Assembly (NCBI GenBank): GCA_030432775.1 | Contig: JAUILO010000102.1 | Span: 1-9,167, forward strand | Length of the DNA stretch: 9,167 nucleotides | Source: Alphaproteobacteria bacterium | GTDB taxonomy: Bacteria > Pseudomonadota > Alphaproteobacteria > Micavibrionales > Micavibrionaceae | Direction: 5' to 3' | In this document: piece after piece, positions 1 to 6,461 of the stretch | Numbering within the stretch: position 1 is the stretch's first letter | Layout of the letters: each line of letters starts with the position of its first letter | The notes under the pieces: model-generated | Databases searched by the model: none | Seen by the model: the letters and a program-made list of their open reading frames with translations, nothing else | Told to the model about the DNA's origin: nothing | Position numbers and translations under genes: made by a program

Positions 1-36
1 CCTGCATTTAAGGGACAAGAAGCCGTAATACAAATC

Positions 37-717
37 TTATTCTTCGGAAGCTTCGGCTTCAGCTTCACCAGCTTCGCCTTCAGCATCATCGCCCGCTTCA
101 GATGCTGCAATCGCTGCATCTGCTGCTTCTTCTTCAGCTTCTTCTTCTTCGATAGTCTTCGGTGCGGTGATTGTAGCAATCGTAAGATCACGATCAATCG
201 CTGACTTTGTATTCTCTGGCAATGTAATGTCGCTCAGTTTGATTGAATCACCAATATCATATGGTGTCAGATCAACTTCAACGAAATCAGGCATCGCAGT
301 CGCCGCACAAGCAAGTTCAAGCTCGTAACGTGCAACATTCAAGTTACCTTTGTTCTGGAACGCAGGTGATGCTTCTTCGTTGATGAATTGTACTGGTACA
401 CTGACAACAATCTTCGTTTTAGGTGTCACACGCAAGAAATCTACGTGAAGTACATTATCGGTCACCGGGTGCAACTGAACATCACGTGCAAGCACTGTGT
501 GTGTGTCTTTACCGATTGTCACGTCACATAAGGTTGTGAACATAATACCTTTTCTGTACTCCAGACCAAGTTCCTTGGCAGGCAGTGTAATAGTAACAGG
601 TTCTTTGTTGTCACCATAAATGACAGCTGGAACCTTTCCGTCGCGACGAAATGCGCGGGAGGCCCCCTTACCAGCCTGTTCGCGTAATTCCGCAGTAAAT
701 GCATATTTATTAGCCAT
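37..717 (-). CDS. rplY: Large ribosomal subunit protein bL25, long CTC/TL5 type with acidic tail
   Basis: This 226-residue protein binds 5S rRNA in the large ribosomal subunit; the long form is also known as general stress protein CTC. The N-terminal L25 domain spans about residues 5-93 (GKGASRAFRRDGKVPAVIYG near 16-35, then a segment around HPVTDNVLHVDFLRV). A second TL5-type beta domain follows at about 100-185 (VPVQFINEEASPAF, and LTPYDIGDSIKLSDI). The last 38 residues are almost only Glu, Ala and Asp, a low-complexity acidic tail common in alphaproteobacterial homologues. The start is well supported: AAGGAG at 725-730 lies seven bases before the ATG, and MANKY is a typical beginning. It is the last gene of the minus-strand block, 210 bases after prs, and probably has its own leader or promoter. 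In relatives pth often follows, but only 36 bases remain here. The family call is secure; any regulation is inferred. Confidence 0.96.
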   Translation of the reverse strand: MANKYAFTAELREQAGKGASRAFRRDGKVPAVIYGDNKEPVTITLPAKELGLEYRKGIMFTTLCDVTIGKDTHTVLARDVQLHPVTDNVLHVDFLRVTPKTKIVVSVPVQFINEEASPAFQNKGNLNVARYELELACAATAMPDFVEVDLTPYDIGDSIKLSDITLPENTKSAIDRDLTIATITAPKTIEEEEAEEEAADAAIAASEAGDDAEGEAGEAEAEASEE

Positions 718-724
718 TTTAATT

Positions 725-763
725 CTCCTTAATAACTACAATACCAGCCTCCAGGGGTGCTGG
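725..763 (-). promoter_or_regulatory. rplY leader hairpin with a second Shine-Dalgarno-like site
   Basis: On the minus strand the rplY leader holds an inverted repeat, CCAGC (763-759) and GCTGG (748-744), with a ten-base loop. GGAGG at 752-748 straddles the loop and the 3' arm, so it would be partly hidden if the stem forms. The real Shine-Dalgarno, AAGGAG at 730-725, lies just downstream. No T-run follows the stem, so it is unlikely to be a terminator. Several ribosomal protein genes are controlled through their leaders, and E. coli rplY is reported to be autoregulated. A control role here is inference from position and structure only. Confidence 0.4.
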
Positions 764-880
764 CCTTTTACAAGAGCTTGAAAAAAAACAGAAAACCGAC
801 CAAAATTCAAGGAATAAATGCACTCAAACGCACTTATTTTCCTATATTTTGACTCGCAGAGTTTACATCAACGCTACTGT

Positions 881-904
881 ATAGAAATTACAATAGAAAT
901 TACA
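881..904. repeat. Exact tandem duplication, 2 x 12 bases
   Basis: The 12-mer ATAGAAATTACA occurs twice back to back, at 881-892 and 893-904, with no mismatch. It lies in the spacer between prs and rplY, starting 24 bases beyond the prs stop. Its exactness suggests a recent slippage duplication. The last two bases overlap the hairpin at 903-920. Confidence 0.85.
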
Positions 905-920
905 GCGCTTCAAACCGCTG
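903..920 (-). terminator. Possible weak hairpin after prs
   Basis: CAGCG (minus strand, 920-916) and CGCTG (907-903) form a five-base-pair stem with an eight-base loop, beginning eight bases after the prs stop. The 3' side is T-rich but interrupted (TAATTTCTATTG) rather than a clean T-run. It could be a weak terminator or an mRNA 3'-end stabilising stem, and it may equally be chance. Confidence 0.3.
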
Positions 921-927
921 ATATACC

Positions 928-1860
928 CTATTTAAATAGTGCGGAAATCGAACGTTCTTCAGCAATACGGCGAATAGCCTCACCCAGTAACGGCGCGATG
1001 GTTAGTTGTTCAACAACGGCTGCATTTTCAACAGCCTCGGTTGCCGCAATACTATCTGTAATAACCATGCTCTCAAGCTGTGAAGAAGAAATACGTGCCA
1101 CAGCCCCCCCGGATAATACACCATGAACGGCATAAGCGTGAACTTCCTTCGCACCCTTTTCCTTCAGCGCTACAGCCGCATTACAAAGCGTACCACCTGA
1201 ATCCACAATATCATCAACAAGGAAACAGATTTTGCCGTCAACCTTACCAATAACATTCATCACTTCGGATACCCCGGCTTTTTCACGGCGTTTATCAATA
1301 ATCGCAAGGCCACAATTCAAACGCTTAGCCAGCGCACGGGCACGAACAACGCCGCCAACATCAGGCGAGATCATCATAATATCCTTACCAGCGAATTTTT
1401 TCTCAATATCTGGGACAAAAACCGGCCCCATAATCAGATTATCAACCGGAATATCGAAAAAGCCCTGAATTTGACCCGCGTGAAGCTCCATGGTCAACAC
1501 GCGGTCAACACCGGCAGATGTAATAAGGTTTGCCACAAGCTTGGCAGAGATTGGTGTTCTACCACCCGTTTTACGGTCTTGTCTTGCATAACCAAAATAT
1601 GGAATAACGGCTGTAATACGTCTTGCCGAGCCGCGCCGTAACGCATCAATCGTGATCAGCAATTCCATCAAATTATCATTTGCCGGATAAGATGTAGATT
1701 GAATAACAAAAACATCCTGCCCTCGTACATTTTCTAAAATCTCGGTAAAGACTTCCATATCGGCAAAACGTCTAACCGCAGCCTTGGTCAGCGGGACTTC
1801 TAGATAATTTGCGACAGCTTCAGCCAGGGGACGATTGGAATTTCCAGCAATTAGTTTCAT
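928..1860 (-). CDS. prs: Ribose-phosphate pyrophosphokinase (PRPP synthetase, class I)
   Basis: This cytoplasmic enzyme transfers pyrophosphate from ATP to ribose 5-phosphate, making PRPP for purine, pyrimidine, NAD, histidine and tryptophan synthesis. The 310-residue length is normal for bacterial class I enzymes. Visible motifs are the N-terminal MKLIAGNSN, the ATP-binding segment RQDRK at 93-97, ELHAGQIQGFF at 125-135 with the conserved His127, the KRR of the catalytic flexible loop at 190-192, and the PRPP-binding loop DDIVDSGGT at 216-224. All key residues appear intact. The ATG gives the usual family N-terminus, but I see no clear Shine-Dalgarno before it (the sequence is GTAGTAAATCA). 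It lies between pgeF (133 bases upstream) and rplY. Prs near rplY is a common bacterial arrangement. The identification is secure. Confidence 0.98.
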   Translation of the reverse strand: MKLIAGNSNRPLAEAVANYLEVPLTKAAVRRFADMEVFTEILENVRGQDVFVIQSTSYPANDNLMELLITIDALRRGSARRITAVIPYFGYARQDRKTGGRTPISAKLVANLITSAGVDRVLTMELHAGQIQGFFDIPVDNLIMGPVFVPDIEKKFAGKDIMMISPDVGGVVRARALAKRLNCGLAIIDKRREKAGVSEVMNVIGKVDGKICFLVDDIVDSGGTLCNAAVALKEKGAKEVHAYAVHGVLSGGAVARISSSQLESMVITDSIAATEAVENAAVVEQLTIAPLLGEAIRRIAEERSISALFK

Positions 1861-1890
1861 TGATTTACTACACTTGTCTCATTGGGCGCA

Positions 1891-1928
1891 TAAAGATGCA
1901 CTTTACTGTTAATTTCGGTACCGGGTAC
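1891..1928. promoter_or_regulatory. Inverted repeats in the prs leader
   Basis: Two small symmetric elements lie upstream of prs. TAAAG and CTTTA (1891-1895 and 1901-1905) form an inverted repeat with a five-base spacer. The perfect 8-mer CGGTACCG (1916-1923) overlaps a second near-palindrome, GTACC-G-GGTAC (1918-1928). They could be an operator or a folded leader. No known regulator site is recognised, so the role is unassigned. Confidence 0.25.
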
Positions 1929-1974
1929 TATGAACTAATCGGATATTAAAAAACCACACGAAGAAATCAATACA

Positions 1975-1980
1975 ATTATA
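1975..1980 (-). promoter_or_regulatory. Candidate -10 element for prs
   Basis: The minus strand reads a perfect TATAAT here, about 115 bases before the prs start and just after the pgeF stop. No good -35 sits at 16-18 bases. The nearest candidate, TTGTCA, is 21 bases upstream, inside the end of pgeF. It is therefore weak evidence for a separate prs promoter in an A/T-rich spacer. Confidence 0.3.
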
Positions 1981-1993
1981 ACAAATATTTTAT

Positions 1994-2851
1994 CTAACGA
2001 ATGACAATTACACTAGCTTGCCTGCCGCAATCTGGCTGCTGAAAATGAACAGAGCGTCTGTAACTGAAATATTCATTGCCATCATCTTTTCGTCCATAAG
2101 TATCTTTACGCTGCGTATAACCAATTTGAACATTTGAATCTCGTAAAACATTCTCGATATAACGTGGAAAATCGAACATAAAATGCCCTTCGTTCCGCGA
2201 AGGCGCAAACAGGATTCCATTTTCAGGGTCTTGTGCCAAAAACGGTGCTGTAAAATCTGCGGACACCTCATAAGACCGGAACCCAATCATTGGCCCAGGA
2301 ATAGCAATTATATTCTGTCGTCGCGTCACCCCACAGGCCAGCATGGTTTTGATTGTTTGTTCCAATACACCGTTCACAGCCCCGCGCCATCCGGCATGCG
2401 CTGCACCGGCCACCGGATTGCCATCTTCATCTTTTGCGTAAAACAAAACCGGCGCGCAATCTGCTGTCATCATACATAAAGCAAGATGCGGAATTTTTGT
2501 GACCATTGCGTCCGCTTCTATCGTCAATAAATCGACCAGTGGATCAATAATATCTTCATCCTCAACCCCGTCCACAGGCGAATCCGAAAAAACGACACAG
2601 CGCGTACCATGCACCTGCCGTACCAATAATAAATCATCACATATAGAAGAACAATCAAGCGCCTGTAAAATACGCTGGCGGTTTTCTCGCACGGCTTGCG
2701 GATCATCATTCCTGCGCAAATCAACATTAAGCGAGCGATACACTCCCTCGCTAACCCCGCCAATACAGCCGAAGAAGCCATGGGATATTTTATCCGCCGG
2801 CAATCCGGCGCAATCAATAAAAGGCGGCGTAACGATAGACGATGTGTTCAT
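1994..2851 (-). CDS. pgeF: PgeF/YfiH-type polyphenol oxidase (laccase domain, DUF152)
   Basis: This 285-residue protein belongs to the YfiH/PgeF family. In E. coli the family member removes peptidoglycan precursors wrongly carrying L-Ser in place of L-Ala. Some other members show purine nucleoside or laccase-like activity. The N-terminus carries the family stretch HGFFGCIGGVSEGVYRSLNV (24-43). The expected metal and catalytic trio is present: His81 in RQVHG, Cys132 in TADCAPVL, and His152 in AAHAGWRG. The C-terminus has EYFSYRR near 260-266. The usual GPCIG segment reads GPMIG (186-190), a small departure. The ATG follows directly on the TAA of midA, with a GGCGGGG purine stretch inside midA as the likely ribosome site, so the two are probably translationally coupled. 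The family is certain; the exact substrate is inferred from relatives. Confidence 0.9.
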   Translation of the reverse strand: MNTSSIVTPPFIDCAGLPADKISHGFFGCIGGVSEGVYRSLNVDLRRNDDPQAVRENRQRILQALDCSSICDDLLLVRQVHGTRCVVFSDSPVDGVEDEDIIDPLVDLLTIEADAMVTKIPHLALCMMTADCAPVLFYAKDEDGNPVAGAAHAGWRGAVNGVLEQTIKTMLACGVTRRQNIIAIPGPMIGFRSYEVSADFTAPFLAQDPENGILFAPSRNEGHFMFDFPRYIENVLRDSNVQIGYTQRKDTYGRKDDGNEYFSYRRSVHFQQPDCGRQASVIVIR

Positions 2852-3925
2852 TTAAAACCCCGCCGGAACAATATCGGGAAAAGACCATATTGCGCTCACC
2901 TTGAATAACGTCCCCATCTGCGTCTCCGCTGTTAAACGGTGCAAAGCTGTATCAATATCCTTGGCTTGCTGTTCACTGGCTTGTGCCTTTAACATCTGTG
3001 CGCGTTGCTGCAAGCCTAGCTGTAATAAAAACGCGCCCTGAAACGCGGCACCAGCATGGTTTATCCTTGCATCAGCCGCACAGCGCTCAATCATGGAAAA
3101 ATCGACATGCGCCGTCAAATCCGCTTGCCCGGGCTCATGAAGAAAATCGCATTTTTGGTGATTTTGTATAGCCTGCAACGTGTCACCGTCGCGATCCATC
3201 GTATAACCGTAATCAATAAACAAACCACAGCCGCCTTGTTCTTTAATACGTAACATCAGCGTGTTTAAAAATTGTTCGCGGGCTGGTGCGGCCTCATAAA
3301 TACTGCCATTGGGTTTGCCTGCGACAAACTCAGGAATATTATCAACGGCAAGTGTGCCACTAAGACCAAAATCAAGTGCCCCATTATCATCTATCCCGAT
3401 TAAACGCTCATGCCAATTATCATTTGCTTTCTGATACTGCCGTACTGGAAGAGCATCTAGAAACTCGTTCGCGATAAAAAATAATGGCACACCTGTAGGC
3501 AAGGTTGATAAATCATCATGCCAATTGCATTCATAACCGGACAGGCTCTGTTTTTGTTTCTGACGCAAAACCGGACTTGTCTCGACCATATGAATGGAAG
3601 ACGCGGCTTCAAATGCGGGAATCTGTTTTGCTATACGCATAATATCTGCCATCAACGTGCCGCGACCCGGGCCAAACTCGGTCAATAAAAAGCTGCTATC
3701 AACCTTGCTTTGCATCCACATATCAGCCAGCCATGCGCCAATAAGCTCGCCAAACATCTGGCTGACCTCCGGCGCGGTTGTAAAATCACCTTCCTTGCCC
3801 AGCGGGTCACGCGTCATGTAATAGCCGTATTCCGGATGTCCCAGCGCAAAATTCATATATGTACCAATATCCATTGGCCCATTTAAATGAATATGATTAC
3901 ATATGATTTCCTTCAGATCTGTCAT
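2852..3925 (-). CDS. midA: SAM-dependent methyltransferase, MidA/NDUFAF7 family (DUF185, COG1565)
   Basis: This 357-residue class I methyltransferase belongs to the family whose mitochondrial member NDUFAF7 dimethylates an arginine of the NDUFS2 subunit during complex I assembly. The bacterial substrate is assumed rather than shown. Visible hallmarks are HPEYGYYMTRDPLG near 30-43, GDFTTAPEVSQMFGELIGAW at 46-65, the SAM-binding loop EFGPGRGTL at 83-91, NEFLDALPVRQ at 153-163, FIDYG at 236-240, DLTAHVDF at 269-276, and FQGAFLLQLGL near 295-305. Length is normal. The start gives a standard family N-terminus; a short AGGG lies only two bases before the ATG, so the ribosome site is poor. It sits between lgt and pgeF, a common alphaproteobacterial order, and its TAA abuts the pgeF ATG. 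The family call is secure; the target protein is not. Confidence 0.92.
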   Translation of the reverse strand: MTDLKEIICNHIHLNGPMDIGTYMNFALGHPEYGYYMTRDPLGKEGDFTTAPEVSQMFGELIGAWLADMWMQSKVDSSFLLTEFGPGRGTLMADIMRIAKQIPAFEAASSIHMVETSPVLRQKQKQSLSGYECNWHDDLSTLPTGVPLFFIANEFLDALPVRQYQKANDNWHERLIGIDDNGALDFGLSGTLAVDNIPEFVAGKPNGSIYEAAPAREQFLNTLMLRIKEQGGCGLFIDYGYTMDRDGDTLQAIQNHQKCDFLHEPGQADLTAHVDFSMIERCAADARINHAGAAFQGAFLLQLGLQQRAQMLKAQASEQQAKDIDTALHRLTAETQMGTLFKVSAIWSFPDIVPAGF

Positions 3926-3927
3926 TG

Positions 3928-3990
3928 CCCTATAGCTTTACCCTACAACTTTCTCTGTCGCTCTACCTATCGCTTTGCCTTCTGGTTTTA
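3928..3990. repeat. Degenerate tandem 12-13-mer repeat between lgt and midA
   Basis: On the plus strand five contiguous units can be cut: CCCTATAGCTTTA, CCCTACAACTTT, CTCTGTCGCTCTA, CCTATCGCTTTG and CCTTCTGGTTTTA. All resemble CCCTATNGCTTTA. Partial units seem to continue to about 4010 (CTCTTA, CCCTGCCTCTAGCG). It fills most of the lgt-midA spacer and makes the mRNA strand purine-rich. No protein-coding reading is supported across it. It looks like an ageing tandem duplication. Confidence 0.55.
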
Positions 3991-4025
3991 CTCTTACCCT
4001 GCCTCTAGCGATACATGACTTTGCG

Positions 4026-4865
4026 CTATTCCGCCGGCACACTATCCAGCGGGCGATCCGGCTTTTGCACCCATATTGCATAATAAACAAGATAGAACCC
4101 TGCAATCATCATCGGCACACATAATGACTGCCCCATGGTAAACATATCCATGATGTAGCCAATCTCGACATCAGGTTCACGGAAAAATTCAACAATAAAG
4201 CGCGACGCACCATAACCGACCAGAAATACACCGGATATAATACCGGCATGATTACGGATAAATTCGCGGCGCACCAACATAAACAGCACAACAAACAGCA
4301 GCACCCCTTCTAGAGCTGCTTCGTAAAGTTGGCTCGGGTGGCGCGGCAGCGGCCCGCCATCAGGAAACACCATAGCCCATCTCGCCGGGCTAACTCGTCC
4401 GAATAACTCGCCATTGATAAAATTGGCAATACGGCCAAAAAATAGCCCCAGCGGTACAGCACAACAAAACAGATCACTGAATTTTAGCAAGGGAATGTTT
4501 TTAAATCTGGAATATAAAACCATGGCAACAATAGCCCCGCCCGCCCCGCCATGAAAGGACATGCCTCCATGCCAGACCTTAATGATCTCCATAGGATATT
4601 GCGCATAAAATTCGAATTGATAAAACAGGATATAACCAATCCGTCCGCCAAGAACGACACCCAATATAGACCACGGCAAAAAATCATCCACGGCATCAGG
4701 CTTTATCGGCCGTTCAAGACGATCATAACCATTGCCATTAATCAAATAGACAATATACCGCCACCCCAGTAAAAAACCAGCAAGATATGCCAGCGCGTAC
4801 CAGCGCACATCAAGCGGCCCCAGAGATATTGCTACGGGGTCTATTTGCGGAAACTCTAATGCCAT
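4026..4865 (-). CDS. lgt: Phosphatidylglycerol-prolipoprotein diacylglyceryl transferase
   Basis: This inner-membrane enzyme moves the diacylglyceryl group of phosphatidylglycerol onto the lipobox cysteine of prolipoproteins, the first step of lipoprotein maturation. The 279 residues contain about seven hydrophobic segments (for example 22-42, 66-82, 107-118, 131-150, 186-198, 208-222, 247-265). Family motifs are clear: GGRIGYILFY (73-82), HGGMSFHGG (99-107) with His105 matching the essential His103 of E. coli as I recall it, the signature GRIANFINGELFGR (144-157) with Arg145, Asn148 and Glu153, RHPSQLYEA (175-183), and SRFIVEFFREPD (221-232). The N-terminus MALEFPQIDPVAISLGPLDVRWY fits the family. 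A strong Shine-Dalgarno is not visible before the ATG. It lies 54 bases after hldD and 100 bases before midA, probably in one transcription unit. Identification is secure. Confidence 0.97.
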   Translation of the reverse strand: MALEFPQIDPVAISLGPLDVRWYALAYLAGFLLGWRYIVYLINGNGYDRLERPIKPDAVDDFLPWSILGVVLGGRIGYILFYQFEFYAQYPMEIIKVWHGGMSFHGGAGGAIVAMVLYSRFKNIPLLKFSDLFCCAVPLGLFFGRIANFINGELFGRVSPARWAMVFPDGGPLPRHPSQLYEAALEGVLLFVVLFMLVRREFIRNHAGIISGVFLVGYGASRFIVEFFREPDVEIGYIMDMFTMGQSLCVPMMIAGFYLVYYAIWVQKPDRPLDSVPAE

Positions 4866-4919
4866 GATGTTCTTTTAACCTAACGTCAGTTCAATGTAGT
4901 AATCCAAGCTGGTAACAAC

Positions 4920-5921
4920 CTATCGATATTGATCTTCTTTGGACATATAGTATTCAATATAATCCTTTATACCGTCCTCCAGTTCGGTAAAGGGCTGTTC
5001 ATAACCATGCGCACGAAGTTTATCAACCTTGGCCTCGGTAAAATATTGATATTTCCCCTGCAATGCTTCGGGCATATCCATATAATTTATTTTCGGCTCC
5101 AGCTCAGCAGCGGTAAAGACAGCCTTGGCAAGATCGGCAAAGCTCCGCGCCTTGCCAGTACCCACATTAAACAATCCGGATACTTCCGGATTTTCATACA
5201 GCCATAACATGACCGATACACAGTCCTTCACATAAACAAAATCACGAAGCTGCCCGCCATCGCCGTAATCAGGATGGTGCGATTTGAAAAGTCGTGCTGC
5301 TGCCCCGGCAATGACCTGCGGATATAATTTGCAACACACACTCATTTGATCTTCTTTATGATATTCGTTTGGCCCGTATACGTTAAAGAATTTCAGTCCG
5401 GCCCATTGCGGCGGTATCAACTCTTCGGTCACTGCAGAATTATCATGAATAAGCCTGCTAACGCGGCGATCAATGACATGCTTTGACCAACCATATGCAT
5501 TTAAAGGATGTAACTTTGCCAGCGCTTCTGGCTGGTCATCATCATCAAAACCGTGCGAGCCATCACCATAGGTTGCCGCAGACGACGCATAAATCAAACG
5601 TTTGTTATGCTTGGCGCACCACTTCCATAACTGACGTGTTAACAACACATTATTTTCAACAATTAAATCAACATCGCGCTCTGTCGTGGCTGAAATCGCG
5701 CCCATGTGGAATATTGCATCAAGTTCTTCGACATGATCATCCAGATATTCGAATAACTTCTCCGGTGCGACAATATCGCGCAATTCGCGCTTAGAGATGT
5801 TGCGCCATTTGTCATCTGTACCAAAACGGTCACAAACTACGATGTCCCTATGGCCGTTTTCTTCCAATCCTGCGACAAGATTAGACCCGATAAATCCAGC
5901 GCCGCCAGTGACAATAATCAT
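4920..5921 (-). CDS. hldD: ADP-L-glycero-D-manno-heptose 6-epimerase
   Basis: This short-chain dehydrogenase-type enzyme inverts C6 of ADP-D-glycero-D-manno-heptose, giving the activated L,D-heptose used in the LPS inner core. The 333-residue protein begins with the NAD(P)-binding loop TGGAGFIGSN (5-14). SSAATYG (113-119) and the catalytic pair Tyr143-X3-Lys147 in YGWSK follow. Features that favour HldD over generic sugar epimerases are GAISATTERD (74-83), FNVYGPNEYHKEDQMSV (179-195), which carries the lysine expected near E. coli Lys178, and QLRDFVYVKD (224-233). The start is well supported, since AAGGA at 5931-5935 lies nine bases before the ATG. It is the first gene of the minus-strand block and diverges from the ubiK-like gene. 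The specificity call is strong but rests on motif recall. Confidence 0.92.
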   Translation of the reverse strand: MIIVTGGAGFIGSNLVAGLEENGHRDIVVCDRFGTDDKWRNISKRELRDIVAPEKLFEYLDDHVEELDAIFHMGAISATTERDVDLIVENNVLLTRQLWKWCAKHNKRLIYASSAATYGDGSHGFDDDDQPEALAKLHPLNAYGWSKHVIDRRVSRLIHDNSAVTEELIPPQWAGLKFFNVYGPNEYHKEDQMSVCCKLYPQVIAGAAARLFKSHHPDYGDGGQLRDFVYVKDCVSVMLWLYENPEVSGLFNVGTGKARSFADLAKAVFTAAELEPKINYMDMPEALQGKYQYFTEAKVDKLRAHGYEQPFTELEDGIKDYIEYYMSKEDQYR

Positions 5922-6026
5922 ATTTCTTCTTCCTTTTATCTAACTATCTCTCACGTCTTTATAACCAACGCATTCAGACATTAAAATCCATTCATGTCAT
6001 TAGTGTAATCATGTTTCCCCACAAAG

Positions 6027-6041
6027 AAAACGTTTTAAAAC
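6027..6041. promoter_or_regulatory. Overlapping palindromes between hldD and the ubiK-like gene
   Basis: The 15-base stretch AAAACGTTTTAAAAC contains two perfect ten-base palindromes, AAAACGTTTT (6027-6036) and GTTTTAAAAC (6032-6041), sharing five bases. It lies about midway in the 185-base divergent spacer, where one protein could act on both promoters. I do not recognise a known operator. A/T-rich palindromes also arise by chance, so this is a candidate only. Confidence 0.3.
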
Positions 6042-6052
6042 ATTATTGAATC

Positions 6053-6081
6053 TTGAACAACTGAAAGACTCCTGATACTGA
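6053..6081 (+). promoter_or_regulatory. Possible promoter for the ubiK-ybjN pair
   Basis: TTGAAC (6053-6058) and TACTGA (6076-6081) are separated by 17 bases and lie 25 bases before the ubiK-like ATG. The -35 is good and the -10 is poor, matching only at TA and the final A. No better pair was found in this spacer on the plus strand. Confidence 0.25.
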
Positions 6082-6106
6082 CAAAAGCTTATACGGACAT
6101 AAAAAT

Positions 6107-6442
6107 ATGAATGATTTTAAAGATAAAAAATTCACACCGGATTTTAAGGTGCTTGACGATGTTGCGCGCGTAGCTGGCGGCGCTGTAAACGTGATAAGTG
6201 CTATGCAACAACAGATACGCGATGATGTCAAAGCCCGTTTCGAAGAATTTGCCGCACGTATGGACTTAGTTCCGCGTGAGGATCTGGATCAGGCGCAAGC
6301 CCAAATTAACGAGTTACGCTCCCGCCTTGATGAAATAGAAGCAAAGCTGGATGCCCTGGCTGAGACCGGCGCAAAAAACAAAGCAGCACCAAAGAAAAAT
6401 GCAGCGAAGAATCGCAGCACAAAAACATCTAAAACAAAATAA
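6107..6442 (+). CDS. ubiK: UbiK-like accessory factor (BMFP/YqiC family, COG2960)
   Basis: This small protein of 111 residues belongs to the YqiC/UbiK family (membrane-fusogenic BMFP domain). In gammaproteobacteria UbiK binds UbiJ and lipid and helps the aerobic ubiquinone-synthesis complex. The family core covers about residues 17-85: an amphipathic helix (VLDDVARVAGGAVNVISAMQ), the segment QQQIRDDVKARFEEFAARMDLVPRED at 34-59, whose MDLVPRE matches the conserved LDLVSREEF of E. coli YqiC, and a heptad-like coiled coil at about 61-85. A Lys/Ala/Thr-rich tail follows from about 88. The start ATG has a weak GGA nine bases upstream. It leads a plus-strand set with ybjN (19-base gap) and proC. 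The family is likely; the ubiquinone role is transferred from E. coli and may differ here. Confidence 0.8.
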   Translation: MNDFKDKKFTPDFKVLDDVARVAGGAVNVISAMQQQIRDDVKARFEEFAARMDLVPREDLDQAQAQINELRSRLDEIEAKLDALAETGAKNKAAPKKNAAKNRSTKTSKTK

Positions 6443-6461
6443 CGACGAAGAAGAAATAGTT

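Noticed and set aside
1..36. Possible start of pth on the minus strand (ATG at 7-5)
   Set aside because: Only two further codons would be visible, with no Shine-Dalgarno, so it cannot be supported.
40..155. GAA/GCT-rich repeat in the rplY 3' end as a mobile or regulatory repeat
   Set aside because: It simply encodes the Glu/Ala-rich acidic tail that is usual in long L25 proteins.
770..792. CAAGAGCTTG palindrome beside an A-run as a terminator
   Set aside because: The stem is four base pairs with almost no loop, and on the minus strand the T-run comes before the stem, which is the wrong order.
818..1126. Plus-strand open frame across the prs 3' end
   Set aside because: Mostly antisense to conserved prs sequence, with no recognisable domain or ribosome site.
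1943..1962. T-run after pgeF as a rho-independent terminator
   Set aside because: A six-base T-run is present on the minus strand, but no hairpin precedes it.
2183..2908. Several plus-strand frames opposite pgeF and midA
   Set aside because: They are antisense shadows of two well-supported genes and carry no family motif.
6351..6461. Open N-terminal extension of the ybjN-like gene
   Set aside because: It lies out of frame inside the ubiK-like tail, is low-complexity and basic, and the family N-terminus begins at 6462.
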